DNA of 64,000 bases, from positions 27,087,915-27,151,914 of the forward strand of contig NC_088297.1 of the NCBI RefSeq assembly GCF_032854445.1. Direction: 5' to 3'. Shown piece by piece: positions 12,563 to 24,680 of the stretch. The position numbers and the translations under genes were made by a program. This DNA is from Liolophura sinensis (Eukaryota; Mollusca; Polyplacophora; Chitonida; Chitonidae). The notes under the pieces were generated by a model. The model saw nothing but the letters and a program-made list of their open reading frames with translations, did not search any database and was not told the DNA's origin. Within the stretch, counting starts at the first letter, position 1. Every line of letters begins with the position of its first letter.

Positions 12563-13001
12563 CTCGATGCGGCTAATGCTGGAAGTGAAATGAAAACTAA
12601 CACCACATGCAGTCAGCCGTTCGCAACTCCACTCGTACCTTTCCCCTACTAGATCAATAAGAAGAAATCCACGTGGCATTGACAAAATGTACGAGTAAGA
12701 CTTTTAAGTAATCTCTAATAAAATTGAAAACATTTCTAAGATATAACAATGACCAGCTTTAAATAAATTTATCGTTTCTCAAAAAACAATAATTTTAAGT
12801 TTTATTTATCCAATAATATTTGTGTACAATGTAAAATGTATAAAAATTTGTCAGTATGTTTTACTTGGAGAGTAATACACTCGTCCTCTTCAGCCATCTT
12901 GCAGAAGAAAGTGCATCGTTCTCTAACGAGCTAAGGCCAATCCGGCGACGTGCACTGTACCCTGAGTACATCTAAAGTAAAACAGATTATAGAAAAAAAC
13001 T
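12563..13001. promoter_or_regulatory. Shared divergent promoter region of TXNDC5 and RPLP1
   Basis: The two start codons are 439 bp apart and point away from each other. The segment contains CAGCCATCTTGCAG at 12891-12904; its complement contains CAAGATGGC, the YY1-type motif often found at ribosomal-protein promoters. No clear TATA box is placed for either gene. The sharing of elements is inferred from geometry. Confidence 0.5.
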
Positions 13002-16000
13002 ATGGCTTCTAACGATGAATTGGCATGTGTTTATGCGGCTCTCATCCTCACCGATGACCAAGTGGCCGTGACCGTAAGTCGACACACGTGAAACGTAAAA
13101 GTAAACAACAACAACGATTTACAAAGTTACACAATCGAAGGGAAAATAATCATAAGTGAAGCACATGCGAGGAAAAATTCAACATCTCGTTGAAACAGTA
13201 TCTGTCAGTCTGCGGTAGATAATGTTATTTATGAAGAGAAGAATTCCATGTCTTCCTCATTCCTGGTCCAGTGTCTTTTTATAGCAAGCGAGTGCAAGAT
13301 ATTTTGTTCCTACGTGTAAATGGCATTTCATCATATAAATTTTGGTGGTTGGTGTTTCTTACAGATCTAATTCAGTTACTGTTTGACGTTAAATTACCAT
13401 AATCAACCTTTCTTTGGATAACAATTTATGAACTGTCAGAGAAAATGAAGACAGAGAACTGGCTATTCTGAACTTTGTCAGTTTGTGCTATCTCCCCCAA
13501 CCAGAAGTGTACAATCCAGCATGTGTGCAACTTCCAAACGAATCTCAGAATCCTTATTTCATAGGAATCACAACTTCACTGGTCAAGGACCTTCTGTAGC
13601 TTTCTGTCCTACATGCAATTCATCGGCTGTCCTGCCTCATGGTGGCAGAAACATTTCAGGCTTGCTGTACTCAGAGATTGAAAAAGGCCCATTTTTCATG
13701 AGACCACTGACTCCTGGCAACAAAGTACAAGCGCCTAGTGACACCATAGCCACAATTTGAAGAATCATAACTCAAGTCTTCGGACAATTAACTCTGTTCA
13801 GTGTTTACTAAGCAGTACTGAGTGAGCAACCAAGCCTTTTATTTTGGGAAACGGACTTTCAGTTCCATAAATTTTTACCCTGGGAACCGACAGGAAAACA
13901 GAATGATCGTTTTGGGGAAATCCTCATTACTATGGCCCCCATGATGTCATTGTCACTGACGCAAATCATCCTTCGTACACGGCAGTGCTCCTCCAAATTT
14001 TAGGTGAGGAGTACTGGCTTATATCTTACGAGTACTGGCTAATCAGAGAAAACCGTTCAGTCTATTCTTTATCGGTATTGTCCCCATGATTTTGGTATCG
14101 TCAATATTTTTAATTTTGACATGCGTACAGCGGCCATTACCGGTAATGTTGATAGGTATTCAATGGAGTGACGTTGCCATTTTGAGTGGGTCCTAGGAAA
14201 ATTTAATGGGTCCTGAATAAAATGTTATTTCTTGTCTTTGAACCAATTGTATAGTTAGACTTGTGTTACAGGTCAGTAAACATTGGAATATATGAAGAGA
14301 CAATCATCTGCCACAGAGAGATGCTCTTACAGTATTGAGTAAGAAAATGGTGACCTTTCAGGGACATATCTAGAAAAAAAACATTGGTGTTTTGCTTAAG
14401 TCAGATGGAACATATTATCAGATGCATGTTCACATATTGATGGGCTCAAATTACTATGATGCAGTTGTTGCAATTAGCAGTATTTTGAGAAAACAGTGTC
14501 GTATTTATAAACATAGTTTATATTTACAAACAGTGCACCTGAAAAGCTTAGGGATGGTTTGTATGCAAGTGACCACATATAGCAGTGTTCAAAAACAACA
14601 TGCTCTTTGGGGGAGCTCATGAAGGTTTACAAAGATCTGGATTTTCTGTACAGGTCTTTTTTTTTTTTTCTTTTTTTTTTTCTTCCTAATTTTGGGTAAC
14701 AAAACTGCTTGAAAATTTCCTCAAAGATCTCAAAGCATCGGCATCCTTTGACCTGTTCAGGTGAGGGTCTAACATTGGTCCATTCCTAGAGCCCTGGGTA
14801 TTTTCCAGTCACTTATGTAACATTTGCTATGTGACGTTTTCCTGATCAGCAATTCTTAGCTGAGAGGATGTTACCTTTGTTGGGCTAGTCGGCTTACTCT
14901 TAAGCCAACCATTTCTAGAATGCAAATCTTGAAAGATTTTGAACTGGCAGCCACGTTTGTGTTGCCAAGGTTTTGCCAAGAAATTCTCCACTATGGGATT
15001 TCTGGTCCTGCTGATGGCTGTTATTAACATATAACAATCATATATTTTTACTTTGTACTAAAACCTTCACTTCGTGGAACTGTTTTGTTGTATTAAGTGT
15101 TACCGAGTTTCACATGGCAAAGCTGCTGAAATCCATTTACTCCTGGTAAAAAATGACAAAAATAAAGTCCTGACGTCCAAGAAAATATGTATGTTGTAAT
15201 TGTTTGGTTACAGGAAGAAAAGATCAACACAATCCTGAAGGCGTCTGGCGTGAGTGTGGAGCCATTTTGGCCAGGTGAGGCTAACACACAGTTCTTCAAA
15301 CTGAATAGTCAGGCTCTTTCCAAGCACAGTCTCTCATGATAACCGTATTCGTCAGAATAGGGTGACATTGGCACATGCTGGTGATTATATCTTGGCCTCA
15401 TTTTATGCGTTCGGAAAGTCCATTTTTACAGACCAAACTTTATGCAGAATGTCGTTCATTTAGTTTTGGTCCACATGCATACATTAAAAAATTATTTGGA
15501 TGGCTGATACTTATTATAACGACCTACAAATGTTAAAGTAAATTAGTGTTGAGAATGTTAATAAATTGTTTTATTTATTTATCTTTTTTTTTTTTTTTTT
15601 GATTTATAATGTGTACATTCAACGGTAAAGATATATCAAAGCTACACACACCATACTCCCATAGCCCGTGATAAGGAGAATTGGGAAAATGTGATCAGTT
15701 ACGTAAGTAAATGCCAAGTGGTTAATCCAGGGCTTAAGAAAGAAAGCAAAAAGCTGTAAGGTGGGTGGGGAAGGGTGTATGTGTAGATTTGAGAGCATAC
15801 ATGTTACACAGTTTTTGATGTGGCTGCCTGCTGGCTTCCTCTCTGGTCATAATAGAAATGGTCTGCCAGAGACCTGCGGACAGTCGTGGGTTTCCTCTCA
15901 CCATATTACAGGCTGCCATCCTGTTAGCGAAATATTCTTGAGTGCATTGTAAATGACCAAAAAGATAAGTAACTTTAAAGTGGCCATGTGCACTTGCAAG

Positions 16001-17820
16001 TTTTTATCTGGCCTTGAACTAAAATCAAATAAACAAATAAAATATGGAGGTATAGAAAGAAGCCAAACCTATGTTTCTCTTTCCAGGACTCTTTGCCAAG
16101 GCTCTGGATGGAATTAACATCAAGGATCTGATCAGTAATGTGGGAAGCGGTGTCGGTGCGGCACCTGCTGCTGGAGGTGGTGCAGCTCCGGCAGAGGCTG
16201 GTGGTGCAGCAGACAAAGGTGTGTATCTTAGCCTTGGTAGTTAGTTCATCGCGGGGAACCATTTAGTCGCAGTTATTGTATTTGTGGAGCATCATTTGTC
16301 CTGCATGTATCATTGGAGTCCTGTTGAAAAGGGAATCAGTTGTCTTTTAGCATGTTAATTTAATGATGGAGCAAGACGGCCCCTTCATATTAGAAAGAAA
16401 TGGTAGGAAAAAAAATTGTCCCCAAAGTTCAAACCAGCCCCAATGGCTCAAGTGGTAGAGTCAATGACTGGTTGACCTGTATCAATATAATGGCGGCTTC
16501 ATTTCCTTCGGTAAGTTGTCTCAGTGAAGCAGCTCTAGATAAACGAGTGGTGGAAAGCCGTCCTGCAACAGAGAGGCACATTACATGTTAGTGCACTCTG
16601 TGGACTCCTTTGTCGTCCTATGACTGAAAAATTGTGCGACGTTAAACCCTAAGCATTGACTCGCTCATTCACTCACTCCCCAAAGTTCAAAAAGATTTTA
16701 TATAAAACTTAAGAGGAAAGAGAGATCTGTGTTATACGTTGTAGGGGATGTGAGTGAGACAGGTGTATTTCGCACACATTTAAGAAAAATGTGATAAGTG
16801 GGTCAGAGTGAGGGCCTCTGTGGTGAAGTGCTTAGCATGCTAGTACAGCAGTGACTCTCTCACCAATGCTTTCTTTGGGAGTTCAAAACCAGCTGATGTC
16901 GGACTTGCATGGGATGGTCTTCCAGCAACCTGCTGATTGTTCCTGGCTTCCCACTCCCACCATATGGCTGGCTGCAGTTGTATAAGTGAAATATCCTTCA
17001 ATATGGCATTAATAAGATAAACAATTAAATCAAGTTGATAAGAGCAGCAAAATCAGCCTGGATACATTCCTCATGCAGTTGAGCATAACAGTACTTTGTA
17101 GAGTTGAGCAGAGGATAGTGTAATTGTGCCTTACCAGACCATTCCGTTCACAGTTGAGGTTAAACCAAAGATAATGCTCTGAGTGTAGATTTGATAGTCT
17201 GTTTTCTTATGGATAAGGAAGTGTTCGTGGTTGATGTGACATTCTGTTTCAGTTGAGAAATAGTTTTGACGATCGTAAAAGGGAATAAAGGCTCGTTATC
17301 GTCCTATGGTAATGTTGGTTACTTGTTTTTTAGCTGAGGAAAAGAAAGAAGAAAAGAAAGAGGAGGAAGAAGAGTCTGACGATGACATGGGCTTTGGTGA
17401 GTCCACACATATTTATTTCTTGATTCTGAAGAATGACAACTGCTTGTTGGTATTAGGCAAAATCTATGGAAACCCACAATTTAGGGCTGTAAAATGAACT
17501 GGAAAAAAATGACTTCAGTTTACAGGTTTTGTTTATGTTTTGTGAGAGAAATGTTGCTGGGAACTGCTATTATATTACAATGTGACAAAACGTCTCAGGA
17601 TATAAATATTTAAATATATGTATTATTACTGGAGTGGAGATCAATACATTTTCTTGAGTTTTGGAGAAGACTTGAGCTGAGCACAAGTTCATTCAGGCAC
17701 TCGTGTAGTTCTGTCAAATCTCAACTAAAATTCTGTAAAAGACGGCAGATCAATGGTGAAGTTTATAAGTCTGTTTTGATGCTAATTTTTTTTTTCTATG
17801 TTTCAGGTCTGTTTGATTAG
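13002..17820 (+). CDS. RPLP1: 60S acidic ribosomal protein P1
   Basis: Component of the ribosomal P-stalk, the flexible arm that recruits translational GTPases; it pairs with P2 on P0. Five coding exons: 13002-13073, 15214-15274, 16087-16218, 17334-17396 and 17807-17820. Their phases join into a complete 113-residue protein, close to the usual length of about 114. Visible landmarks are the N-terminal helical domain ([20 protein letters not shown], then [21 protein letters not shown]), an Ala/Gly-rich hinge, a Glu/Lys-rich run and the invariant P-protein tail [11 protein letters not shown], which is split over the last two exons. The last exon contributes only three residues and the stop. An AATAAA at 17850 lies 30 bp after the stop and is a possible poly(A) signal. 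The gene is divergent from TXNDC5. P2 is excluded by the [12 protein letters not shown] motif, which is typical of P1. Confidence 0.97.
15785..15965 (+). mobile_element. SINE family A, partial, in RPLP1 intron 2
   Basis: GCTGGCTTCCTCTCTGGTCA, GTCGTGGGTTTCCTCTCACC and GCGAAATATTCTTGAGTGCA. Confidence 0.75.
16430..16680 (+). mobile_element. SINE family B, near full length, in RPLP1 intron 3
   Basis: tRNA-like head CAATGGCTCAAGTGGTAGAG (A-box-like), body GGTAAGTTGTCTCAGTGAAG, tail GTCGTCCTATGACTGAAAAA then GCGACGTTAAACCCTAAGCA and a TCACTCAC-type end. Confidence 0.75.
16808..17032 (+). mobile_element. SINE family A, diverged, in RPLP1 intron 3
   Basis: GGGCCTCTGTGGTGAAGTGC head, CTTCCAGCAACCTGCTGATT body, GTATAAGTGAAATATCCTTC tail. 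Confidence 0.75.
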
Positions 17821-17849
17821 AAGAAGTCGGATGATGATTCCAAAGGTGA

Positions 17850-17855
17850 AATAAA
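17850..17855 (+). terminator. Possible RPLP1 poly(A) signal AATAAA
   Basis: AATAAA 30 bp after the RPLP1 stop codon, followed by an A-run. Later AATAAA hexamers at about 18028 and 18094 lie in a repeat and are alternatives. Confidence 0.4.
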
Positions 17856-17981
17856 AAAAAGTGAAAACATGCCCCTAAAATACTTTGTTCTGTCCTTGAA
17901 GAAGCATTACGTACATTATAGCAGGTAGTGATGTTGGGTGGTCACTCTGTTCCTGGAAGCCTGTAAGCACAGACTGATGAG

Positions 17982-18131
17982 CTTGTGTGTTTGAATCCAC
18001 AGGCGCTCGGATCCAGTCCGTAAAGAAATAAAGGTATGAATTGACTTGTGACTGCCACCATACAATGTCTCTGAAATTCAAGAAATCTAGAAATAAAGCC
18101 TTCAACCTCCAACTTGCCCACTTGTTTCCTT
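17982..18131 (+). repeat. Left arm of a large inverted repeat
   Basis: Begins CTTGTGTGTTTGAATCCACA and ends CACTTGTTTCCTTT. Its reverse complement aligns with 18288-18483 over most of its length (GGATCCA, GACTGCCACCA, AATGTCTCTGAAATT, TTCAACCTCCAACTT). Just downstream of RPLP1. Confidence 0.75.
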
Positions 18132-18287
18132 TCCTGGAGATCCAGCATTAGTATTTCCAAATCAGTTTGTATTTTGTCAGAGTTGCACTAGTGCTAATTA
18201 GGCCCATAAGACGGTAGTGCTTAAACTGGAAATTTCTCTATTTGGGTTATCACAAATGGTGGATTTGAGCAGATAATAGCTGCAGGT

Positions 18288-18483
18288 AGGGAAACGAGTG
18301 GAAAAGTTGGAGCTTGAAGGGTTTATTTCTTAAATTTCTGAGACATTGCGTGGTGGCGGTCACAAGTTGTTTCATACCTTTACTTGTATAGATGTAGGAG
18401 GCTGGTATATATATATATATATATATATATAGGGTTTACGGTCTGGATCCAAGCACCTGTGTTTGAATCCAACCAACACAAGA
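18288..18483 (-). repeat. Right arm of the inverted repeat, with a (TA)n insertion
   Basis: Mirrors 17982-18131: GGGAAACGAGTGGAAAAGTT, AAATTTCTGAGACATTG, GTTTGAATCCAACCAACACA. A (TA)13 tract at 18405-18430 interrupts it. Confidence 0.75.
18405..18430. repeat. (TA)n microsatellite
   Basis: Thirteen TA dinucleotides inside the inverted-repeat arm. Confidence 0.95.
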
Positions 18484-18664
18484 TTGTTAGATCAGTACTT
18501 CAGTTGCCCTGGGTCACATGTAGAGCTATTCGGTTTCCTCTGTTTATAAACACAAATTTGCCAAGTGCAGTTTTAATCAGCTGGGTGCTGCCACTCATCA
18601 GTCAGATTTTCAGGACAAAAATAGTTTTTATCTTGTCATAAAGGTTATTTTAGAAAGTCTTTAT

Positions 18665-18905
18665 AGGGGCCTCCGTTGCTGAGAGGGGTTAGCACACTAG
18701 AGCGGCACAATGACCTAGGAGCCTCTGTGGCTGGGAGTTGAAGTTGAGCTCATGCTGGCTTCCCCTCCGGCCATATGTGGGAAGGTCTGCCATCAACCGG
18801 AGGATGGTCGTGGGTTTCTCTTGGGCTCTGCCTGGTTTCCTCCCACCATAATGCTGGCAACTGTCATATAAGTGAAATATTCTTGAGTACAAATTATTTG
18901 ATGAC
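18665..18905 (+). mobile_element. SINE family A, near full length
   Basis: GGGGCCTCCGTTGCTGAGAG head, CATGCTGGCTTCCCCTCCGG, GGATGGTCGTGGGTTTCTCT, tail ATATAAGTGAAATATTCTTG. Confidence 0.85.
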
Positions 18906-18934
18906 CTGTTTATGGTGACTTGTTGCTGCCTAAG

Positions 18935-19095
18935 TTGATCATGACAGAGGTTATACAGAGCAAGGAAACCAGACTGATTGGCTCAGTATCCGTATAGTAT
19001 GCTTGGATGGGGTGTTGTGTGGTTTCTTCGGCATGATACTTCAGGGGCACGGACTCACCCTGCCACAAGACACAATACAGTGTGTGGTAAAACAT
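18935..19095 (+). mobile_element. SINE family C fragment
   Basis: GGATGGGGTGTTGTGTGGTT, CGGCATGATACTTCAGGGGC and CCACAAGACACAATACAGTG align to the body of the 28062 copy. Confidence 0.55.
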
Positions 19096-19904
19096 GAACA
19101 TGTGACCGTTGGTATGTACATGAAAACAGTCAAGTTATGTAATTGTTGCTCAATGCCATGGTGATCAGTAGCATGGGTGGAGGGAGACAGAGTGCCTGGG
19201 TGTAACCTGGTAGAGTTCATTCAATGTGAAATCCTGCTTTTTGATGTGAATTTCCTGGACAATGACCTGACTGACAAGTGAACACGAGTCAAGCCGATAG
19301 TTTGGAGATCTCGGTCTACAGTGTGATTTCGCCGTGACTGATACACCCAAGAATATTGGACACTTTGAATAATTTCCCATGTGTAAAGTAGAAATGTACA
19401 AATCATCTGTTAGAGAAGTGGCCAACATTTTTCCCAGCTTAGCACTCTGACTTGCATGTAAGCAAACAAAGCAGTGGACTCTGAGCTAATATACAGTGTA
19501 TGTGCAGTACAGGAATGATCTGCTGAAGGATTAACTGGGGTAAAGATAGATTATTTTAATCCCAGCAGAAAATAACAAAAGTCTGTTGAAAAAGAAAGAA
19601 AAGGCGTCAGTGCAAAATGATTTAATTACAAACCTTTGTTTAATGACAATATTATGCTTTATGTGTATACTTGTTCTCTAGAACACAACGATCACAGATT
19701 TACCCTCTTGGTACACATAGGCCACAAGCCTACATACATGAACAGTCGCATGAAATCATTCAATTAGTGACAAACAAATTACAAAAACAACCCACACGTA
19801 AATGTCTGCTTTACATGGAGGGCTATTTTAGGCTGACATCCATGAACATTTATTTTGCGCATAAATATTTCATCCAAACAAAAATACTATATCCTAACAG
19901 AATT

Positions 19905-20165
19905 TTGATCGTGAGTGCGCATGTGCGAGGGTTAACGTCGTACTTAACAATTTTTCAGACCTATGACGACAAAGGAGTGCACAGAGTGCATGTAATGTTC
20001 CTCCTTGTTGCAGGATGGATTTCCACCGCTCTTTTTATCTAGTGCTGCTTCACTGAGACAACTTACCGAAGGCAAGTAAGCCGTCCCTCCTGAGCCATTA
20101 CACTGATACAGGTCAACCAGTTGCTGCACTTCCCCTTAATGCTGGATGTACCACCCGAAGCTGAC
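19905..20165 (-). mobile_element. SINE family B copy
   Basis: GTTAACGTCGTACTTAACAA, CTTGTTGCAGGATGGATTTC, CAACTTACCGAAGGCAAGTA: same orientation as the 2655 copy. Confidence 0.7.
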
Positions 20166-20929
20166 CCTATACCAACTGAGCTTAGGGTTGGTATGCACAT
20201 TCAAAGTCACTTACCAGACTTAAAAAGACACTTCATGCCAAGATAAGATTAAACTTAAAAAAAGGGGAACTACAATGTGAATAAATCAGAACCAAGCAAA
20301 ATGTGTCTGCAAAACAATTACTGTCATGATTACAAGCTTAGATTTGTAGGGAAAATTTGTGTAAGTGTCTTAATTACATATATCATATAGATTCCAGACA
20401 CATGATGATTGTCAAATCTTGCATCAAAATCAATTGGATCTTCTCCACTTACACACACATTTCATTGTTCCACCAATAAGCACACTTTTAACTCGGCAAG
20501 AAAATCATCAGCATGGCAGAAATGAGGTTAGCGTTTCTGTGTGCTTAAAGCCTTCAGTCAGTCTAACCTGAACAGCTTTCATGTCATCCATCAGACACGT
20601 GACAAAACGTGTTATCCTAATTAACACTTTTCACAAATCTTTTTGGCATTTATGATACATGACATGAAAAAAACATATTGCACGTAGTAAATACATGTAC
20701 TAGGTATCGCCTTTTCTCAGGCGCCCAATTTTACCCCCTTTCAAACTAAGCACATTTTTTGTCACATGAAAAGGGAAGTAACTCCTGAACCTGAAGTCCT
20801 AAATCCAATTTAGGAGCAACATAATACACGTTATAAAGCATGGCATGGTCAGTCAATGTCCAGTGGTTAATCCCAGGCTTATAAAAACTCAATAGCTATA
20901 AAGCATTATCTATGCCCAATTTGAATTGT

Positions 20930-21085
20930 TTTTTCATTTATTTCATTTGACTGGTGTTACTGGTCGTACTCAAGAATATTTCAATTGTATGACAGAGGCC
21001 AGCATTACTGTGGGAGGAAACCGGCTGAAACCCACAACTATAGGCAGGTTGCTGCCTGACCTTCCCACCAACGGCCGTTTGAATT
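20930..21085 (-). mobile_element. SINE family A, partial, downstream of LDAH
   Basis: GTACTCAAGAATATTTCAAT, GTGGGAGGAAACCGGCTGAA, GCAGGTTGCTGCCTGACCTT. Confidence 0.75.
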
Positions 21086-21211
21086 GTTAGGGAATGACAT
21101 ACAAGAGAAAGGGTTCTGAGCTTCCAGATATATTAGAGAACCCCCAGCTGTCAGACATCGTACAAAGCCATTTCATGAAATTGGTCTGAATCTCTTTGTT
21201 TCAAACTTCAC

Positions 21212-23796
21212 TTAATCTACCGCCTTATGAAGGTCAGGTTTGAACCAATCCCAGAGAATCGCAGCCATATCCTCACTGGAATCAATCACAAACGCATGAT
21301 CTAGGCCTTTCTCACAAATGCGCACGTCGGCGTGAGGAAACTTGGCCTTCATCTCGCGATAATACTTCTGGGGACACCAGTAGTCTTCGACACCATAGTA
21401 GAATTTGAGCTTAGGCAAATGTTCCTGTACCAAAGCTACGTCCAGTTCCTTAACTGTTAACATCTCTTGCAGAGCCATGTAGATGACATTGCCCACAGTG
21501 AACGGGTCAAAGAGGTTCATAGATGCGTTATACACTGACCCGTGAACATGGCGGTCACGGAAGTACCAGAGAATCATCCGATACTGCAGATGAGGGGAGA
21601 GGTATGATAGGATATACACAATCCCCAAACCCAACCAACGCAAATATTTCAACAGGGGTGTGGCGATCTGACCTTTGGGCGACTCCGCCATTCTCTCAAT
21701 GGTCGGGAATAGAAGGAAGGCGCGCAAAACGTGGTGGCTGTCCCGCAGACCAGACATCATGTGAAGAATCATGTAGCACCCGATGGAATGGCCAATCAGA
21801 ACGACTTTTACATCCTGGGGAACATGTTCCTTCACAAATGCCACCTTGTGTTTGATTTGTCCTTGTAGAGAACAGACTTGGTAGGACGTCTTAACTACAA
21901 AAAAATTAAAGTGTGTTAAAAGAAAATTCTTTGAAATTGTTAAGCAAAAAAAATAAAAAGAAAACAATTATGTTGATATCAGGGACCAAAATGTTCGGTC
22001 ATTCTCTCCCTTTTTTAAGAGATCATGACTAACAAAATTGATTACCTCAAACTGAGGCCAGGTCACAAAGATTACTTTGCATCATGCAAATACTTGCTCA
22101 TTGCATTTTATCCTCTTTCACTTTTTGTTTTACAATGACACAAATGGATTCACACCTTAAATCTTATTGAATGACCTCAATTTCTTCCCAGGTCACCACT
22201 GAGCTGGGAGTATGTAAATGTTGACCCCTGACACCTGAATATGACTGTAACACTTTCAATTAATAAATATATAAGATCACTAGAATTACATTTAATTCCG
22301 AAGTTTGTTTGCTCGGGTGTTAATGCCATTTTCTGTTCCATATTATTTGAGCCATATTCTCCCTTCCATATTATTTCAGCCATTTTCTGTTCTATATTAT
22401 TTCAACCGTCTCAGACTTTAATCTTTAACACTGACATGCTCTATTAACATATAAAGGCCTTAAAAAAGATTTTTCTTCAGAAATCGATCTGCAAACTTCA
22501 CAAAAAACCCCACAAAGTTTATGAATCGACCAGAACTCAGCAAAGTGTGTCAACTGAAAAAAATTAAACTTTAGGCAAAATACAGTATTTGTGGTGCTGC
22601 CTCACTGGAATGATATGACATCATACATGACATTCACACGATCTTAGCTAAAATTTGTATGTCGCATACCTAAATCCAGGTTGTTGTTGGAGTTAGGAAT
22701 AGCCACATGGCCTCCATTGGAAATCCCCCAAACTGGTACAGAACATCCAGATAACCTCCACAGTTCCTCCATGAACACCTGGTAATAACCTATGATACCT
22801 GGATTACCTGAAACATCAGAATACAGGCATTTTTACAGGTGGAGCAAAGATCCAAATAAAATATAAAGATGTGTACAAGAAAATCCGGTTGTAACTGAGA
22901 AGGTGGACAAATGTTGGATACTCATGTCCTTTATTTCACCTACAGTTTGGTACATGTATATATAAATGCACTTTCAGAAGCATATAGGGGCTTTGAACCT
23001 ATACTTTTGATGTAAACCTTAAGTTTTTTCTGAAAAATGATTCATCAATTAAAACTTCACATAAAAATCTAACACTGCCGGGGAGGAAGCCAGCATGAGC
23101 TGGACTTGAACTCACAGTGACTGCACTGGTGAGAGACTCCTGGGTCATTACCCTATGCTAGCCCACTAACCAACTGAGCCAGGGAGGCCCCTACATGACT
23201 TATAAAGTGGATGAATAATCAATCAGAATCAGTCAAAATGCTTCACTTTATAAATGCTAAATTTAAGGTAAATTACAGTGCCAGTAAATAAAGAGTTAAC
23301 TGACAAAGAACTTAGGGAATTGTGTGAGAATACTTGACTGATTATAGATGTTTATATATAAAGTCGCGCCAAAGAATTTTTCACTTAAGTGACAGTTATA
23401 AGGCTGATGGGTGGGGAAAACCGGAGTGCCCAGTGTCAAAAAAAGCCACCGCCGTTGGCTACGTTCCTGACAAATCCCTTGACTTAAAGCTGAAGCCAAA
23501 ACAGAAAGCGAGAGAGTTTTATTTGAACATGCAACCTCAACAGTCTAGGGTCTGTTAGCCACAGTGAACCAAGTTTTAATACCTACGCCGGCAAGGCTTG
23601 GTGGAAAATAAATGAGAACAAATTTCCAAAAACAAAATTTCATACCAGGAATGACCAAAAACAAGAACCGAGGGTTTGGACTTGGAGTGTCTGATTGTTC
23701 TGCTAAGGGAGGTAACTGTCCACATTTCATGACATGGGTGGGCATGTCCATAATGGGCACAAAGTCAGATGACCAATGAGATCCTTCATCAGCCAT
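21212..23796 (-). CDS. LDAH: Lipid droplet-associated hydrolase (LDAH / C2orf43 family), complete
   Basis: Alpha/beta hydrolase of the LDAH family, which binds lipid droplets and has been linked to sterol and neutral-lipid turnover; the in vivo substrate is debated. Three coding exons (23796-23646, 22807-22670, 21894-21212) join in phase to give 323 residues, against about 325 in vertebrates. Exon 1 ends in LFLVIPG and exon 2 begins NPGIIGYY, together making the family's oxyanion-side motif IPGNPGIIGYY. The nucleophile motif GHSIG is at residues 131-135 (Ser133), a candidate acid is Asp267 (GVEDYWCP) and the catalytic His is about 296 (GLDHAF). Residues around 170-200 (LGLGIVYILSYL) are hydrophobic and may help lipid-droplet targeting. 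The last 226 residues lie in one intronless exon. All three catalytic residues are present, so the gene looks intact. Confidence 0.95.
23075..23195 (-). mobile_element. SINE family A head fragment, in LDAH intron 1
   Basis: GAGGAAGCCAGCATGAGCTG, GACTTGAACTCACAGTGACT and CTAACCAACTGAGCCAGGGA: the reverse complement of the tRNA-like head with A and B boxes. Confidence 0.75.
23355..23560 (-). mobile_element. SINE family D copy, in LDAH intron 1
   Basis: AAGAATTTTTCACTTAAGTG, GGTGGGGAAAACCGGAGTGC, GCTACGTTCCTGACAAATCC. Shows the intact arrangement (left end, GGAAACCGGAGT core, CTGACAAA right part) that brackets the 50-bp array. Confidence 0.6.
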
Positions 23797-24300
23797 GGTG
23801 TACTACCTCTTCTGGCTGTCGTCACTGACTGTTGTACTTGCTGACAGCGTTACAGTACAACTGTCACAACTTCCACCATAAAACAGCCAAGTCCCTTGTT
23901 AGGCCTGAAAAATGAGAGCAATGTGAAATGTTAGGTTTCGTCCATTATTATGACTGCATTTCCTATGTGCAAATTTCATTTGCATATGTCATACAACTTA
24001 ACATTTTTCGCTTACATGACGCACATCGCTAAAAACACAGAAACACACTTAAAGCTGGCTTCTTTTAATTCAATGATTAAACGTTGAGACAGGTAAATAT
24101 CGGAAATTATTCAAAAGCATAACGTTTAACTTAATTGAACCAAACTTAATTGAACAAATACCAAATCCTGTTGACCTCTGACGTGTTGCGGTTAATGTCT
24201 GCCATGTAAATACTCACCAAATCTTGATTAGCGGTTCGAATCGGAGAGTGATAGCAAAACATGAGTCCAGAGTCGACGAGAGCGGTCCTAACGTGAGACA
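23797..24300 (-). promoter_or_regulatory. LDAH 5'UTR intron and upstream region
   Basis: Read on the minus strand, a good acceptor (ATTTTTCAG) ends at 23905, giving UTR bases 23904-23797 before the ATG. A consensus donor (GTGAGT) at 24217-24212 would end a 5'UTR exon at 24218. The pattern suggests one non-coding first exon starting near 24300. The promoter itself is not resolvable by eye. Confidence 0.5.
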
Positions 24301-24680
24301 TACAATGGCACATTTCAAATGTTGCATCATAAATGGGTGTTTTTGCTCAAAACAATTTTGATTGAGATTCTGAAACCATAATCTTTGCTACACATCTCTC
24401 TTATCCTAACCTCTGCACACACACGTTTTCCCCTGAAATTCACCAATTCACACTTACCCACACGACTTGTCCTGCCACAACGACAACAACAGCAACATCA
24501 TTCGGGTGCTCGTGGTTCCCCATAACAACGAGAAATAAAAATATGCCTTACCTCAGTTCGAAATTCTCGAAAACAGTATACATACTTGAATTGATTTATG
24601 TGAAATAACATTTGAGGGAATTATGCGGACTGTAAAGACTGAATTTTTCAAAAATATACAATTTATATTGTCATAAGTGT

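Noticed and set aside
12563-12685. Upstream in-frame start of TXNDC5 at 12685
   Set aside because: It would place 41 residues before a good signal peptide; the ATG at 12562 starts the signal peptide directly.
13485-13760. 91-aa plus-strand ORF in RPLP1 intron 1
   Set aside because: No family features; it lies between phase-consistent RPLP1 exons and is probably chance.
21523-21855. 110-aa plus-strand ORF
   Set aside because: Antisense shadow of the LDAH last exon, which has the hydrolase motifs.
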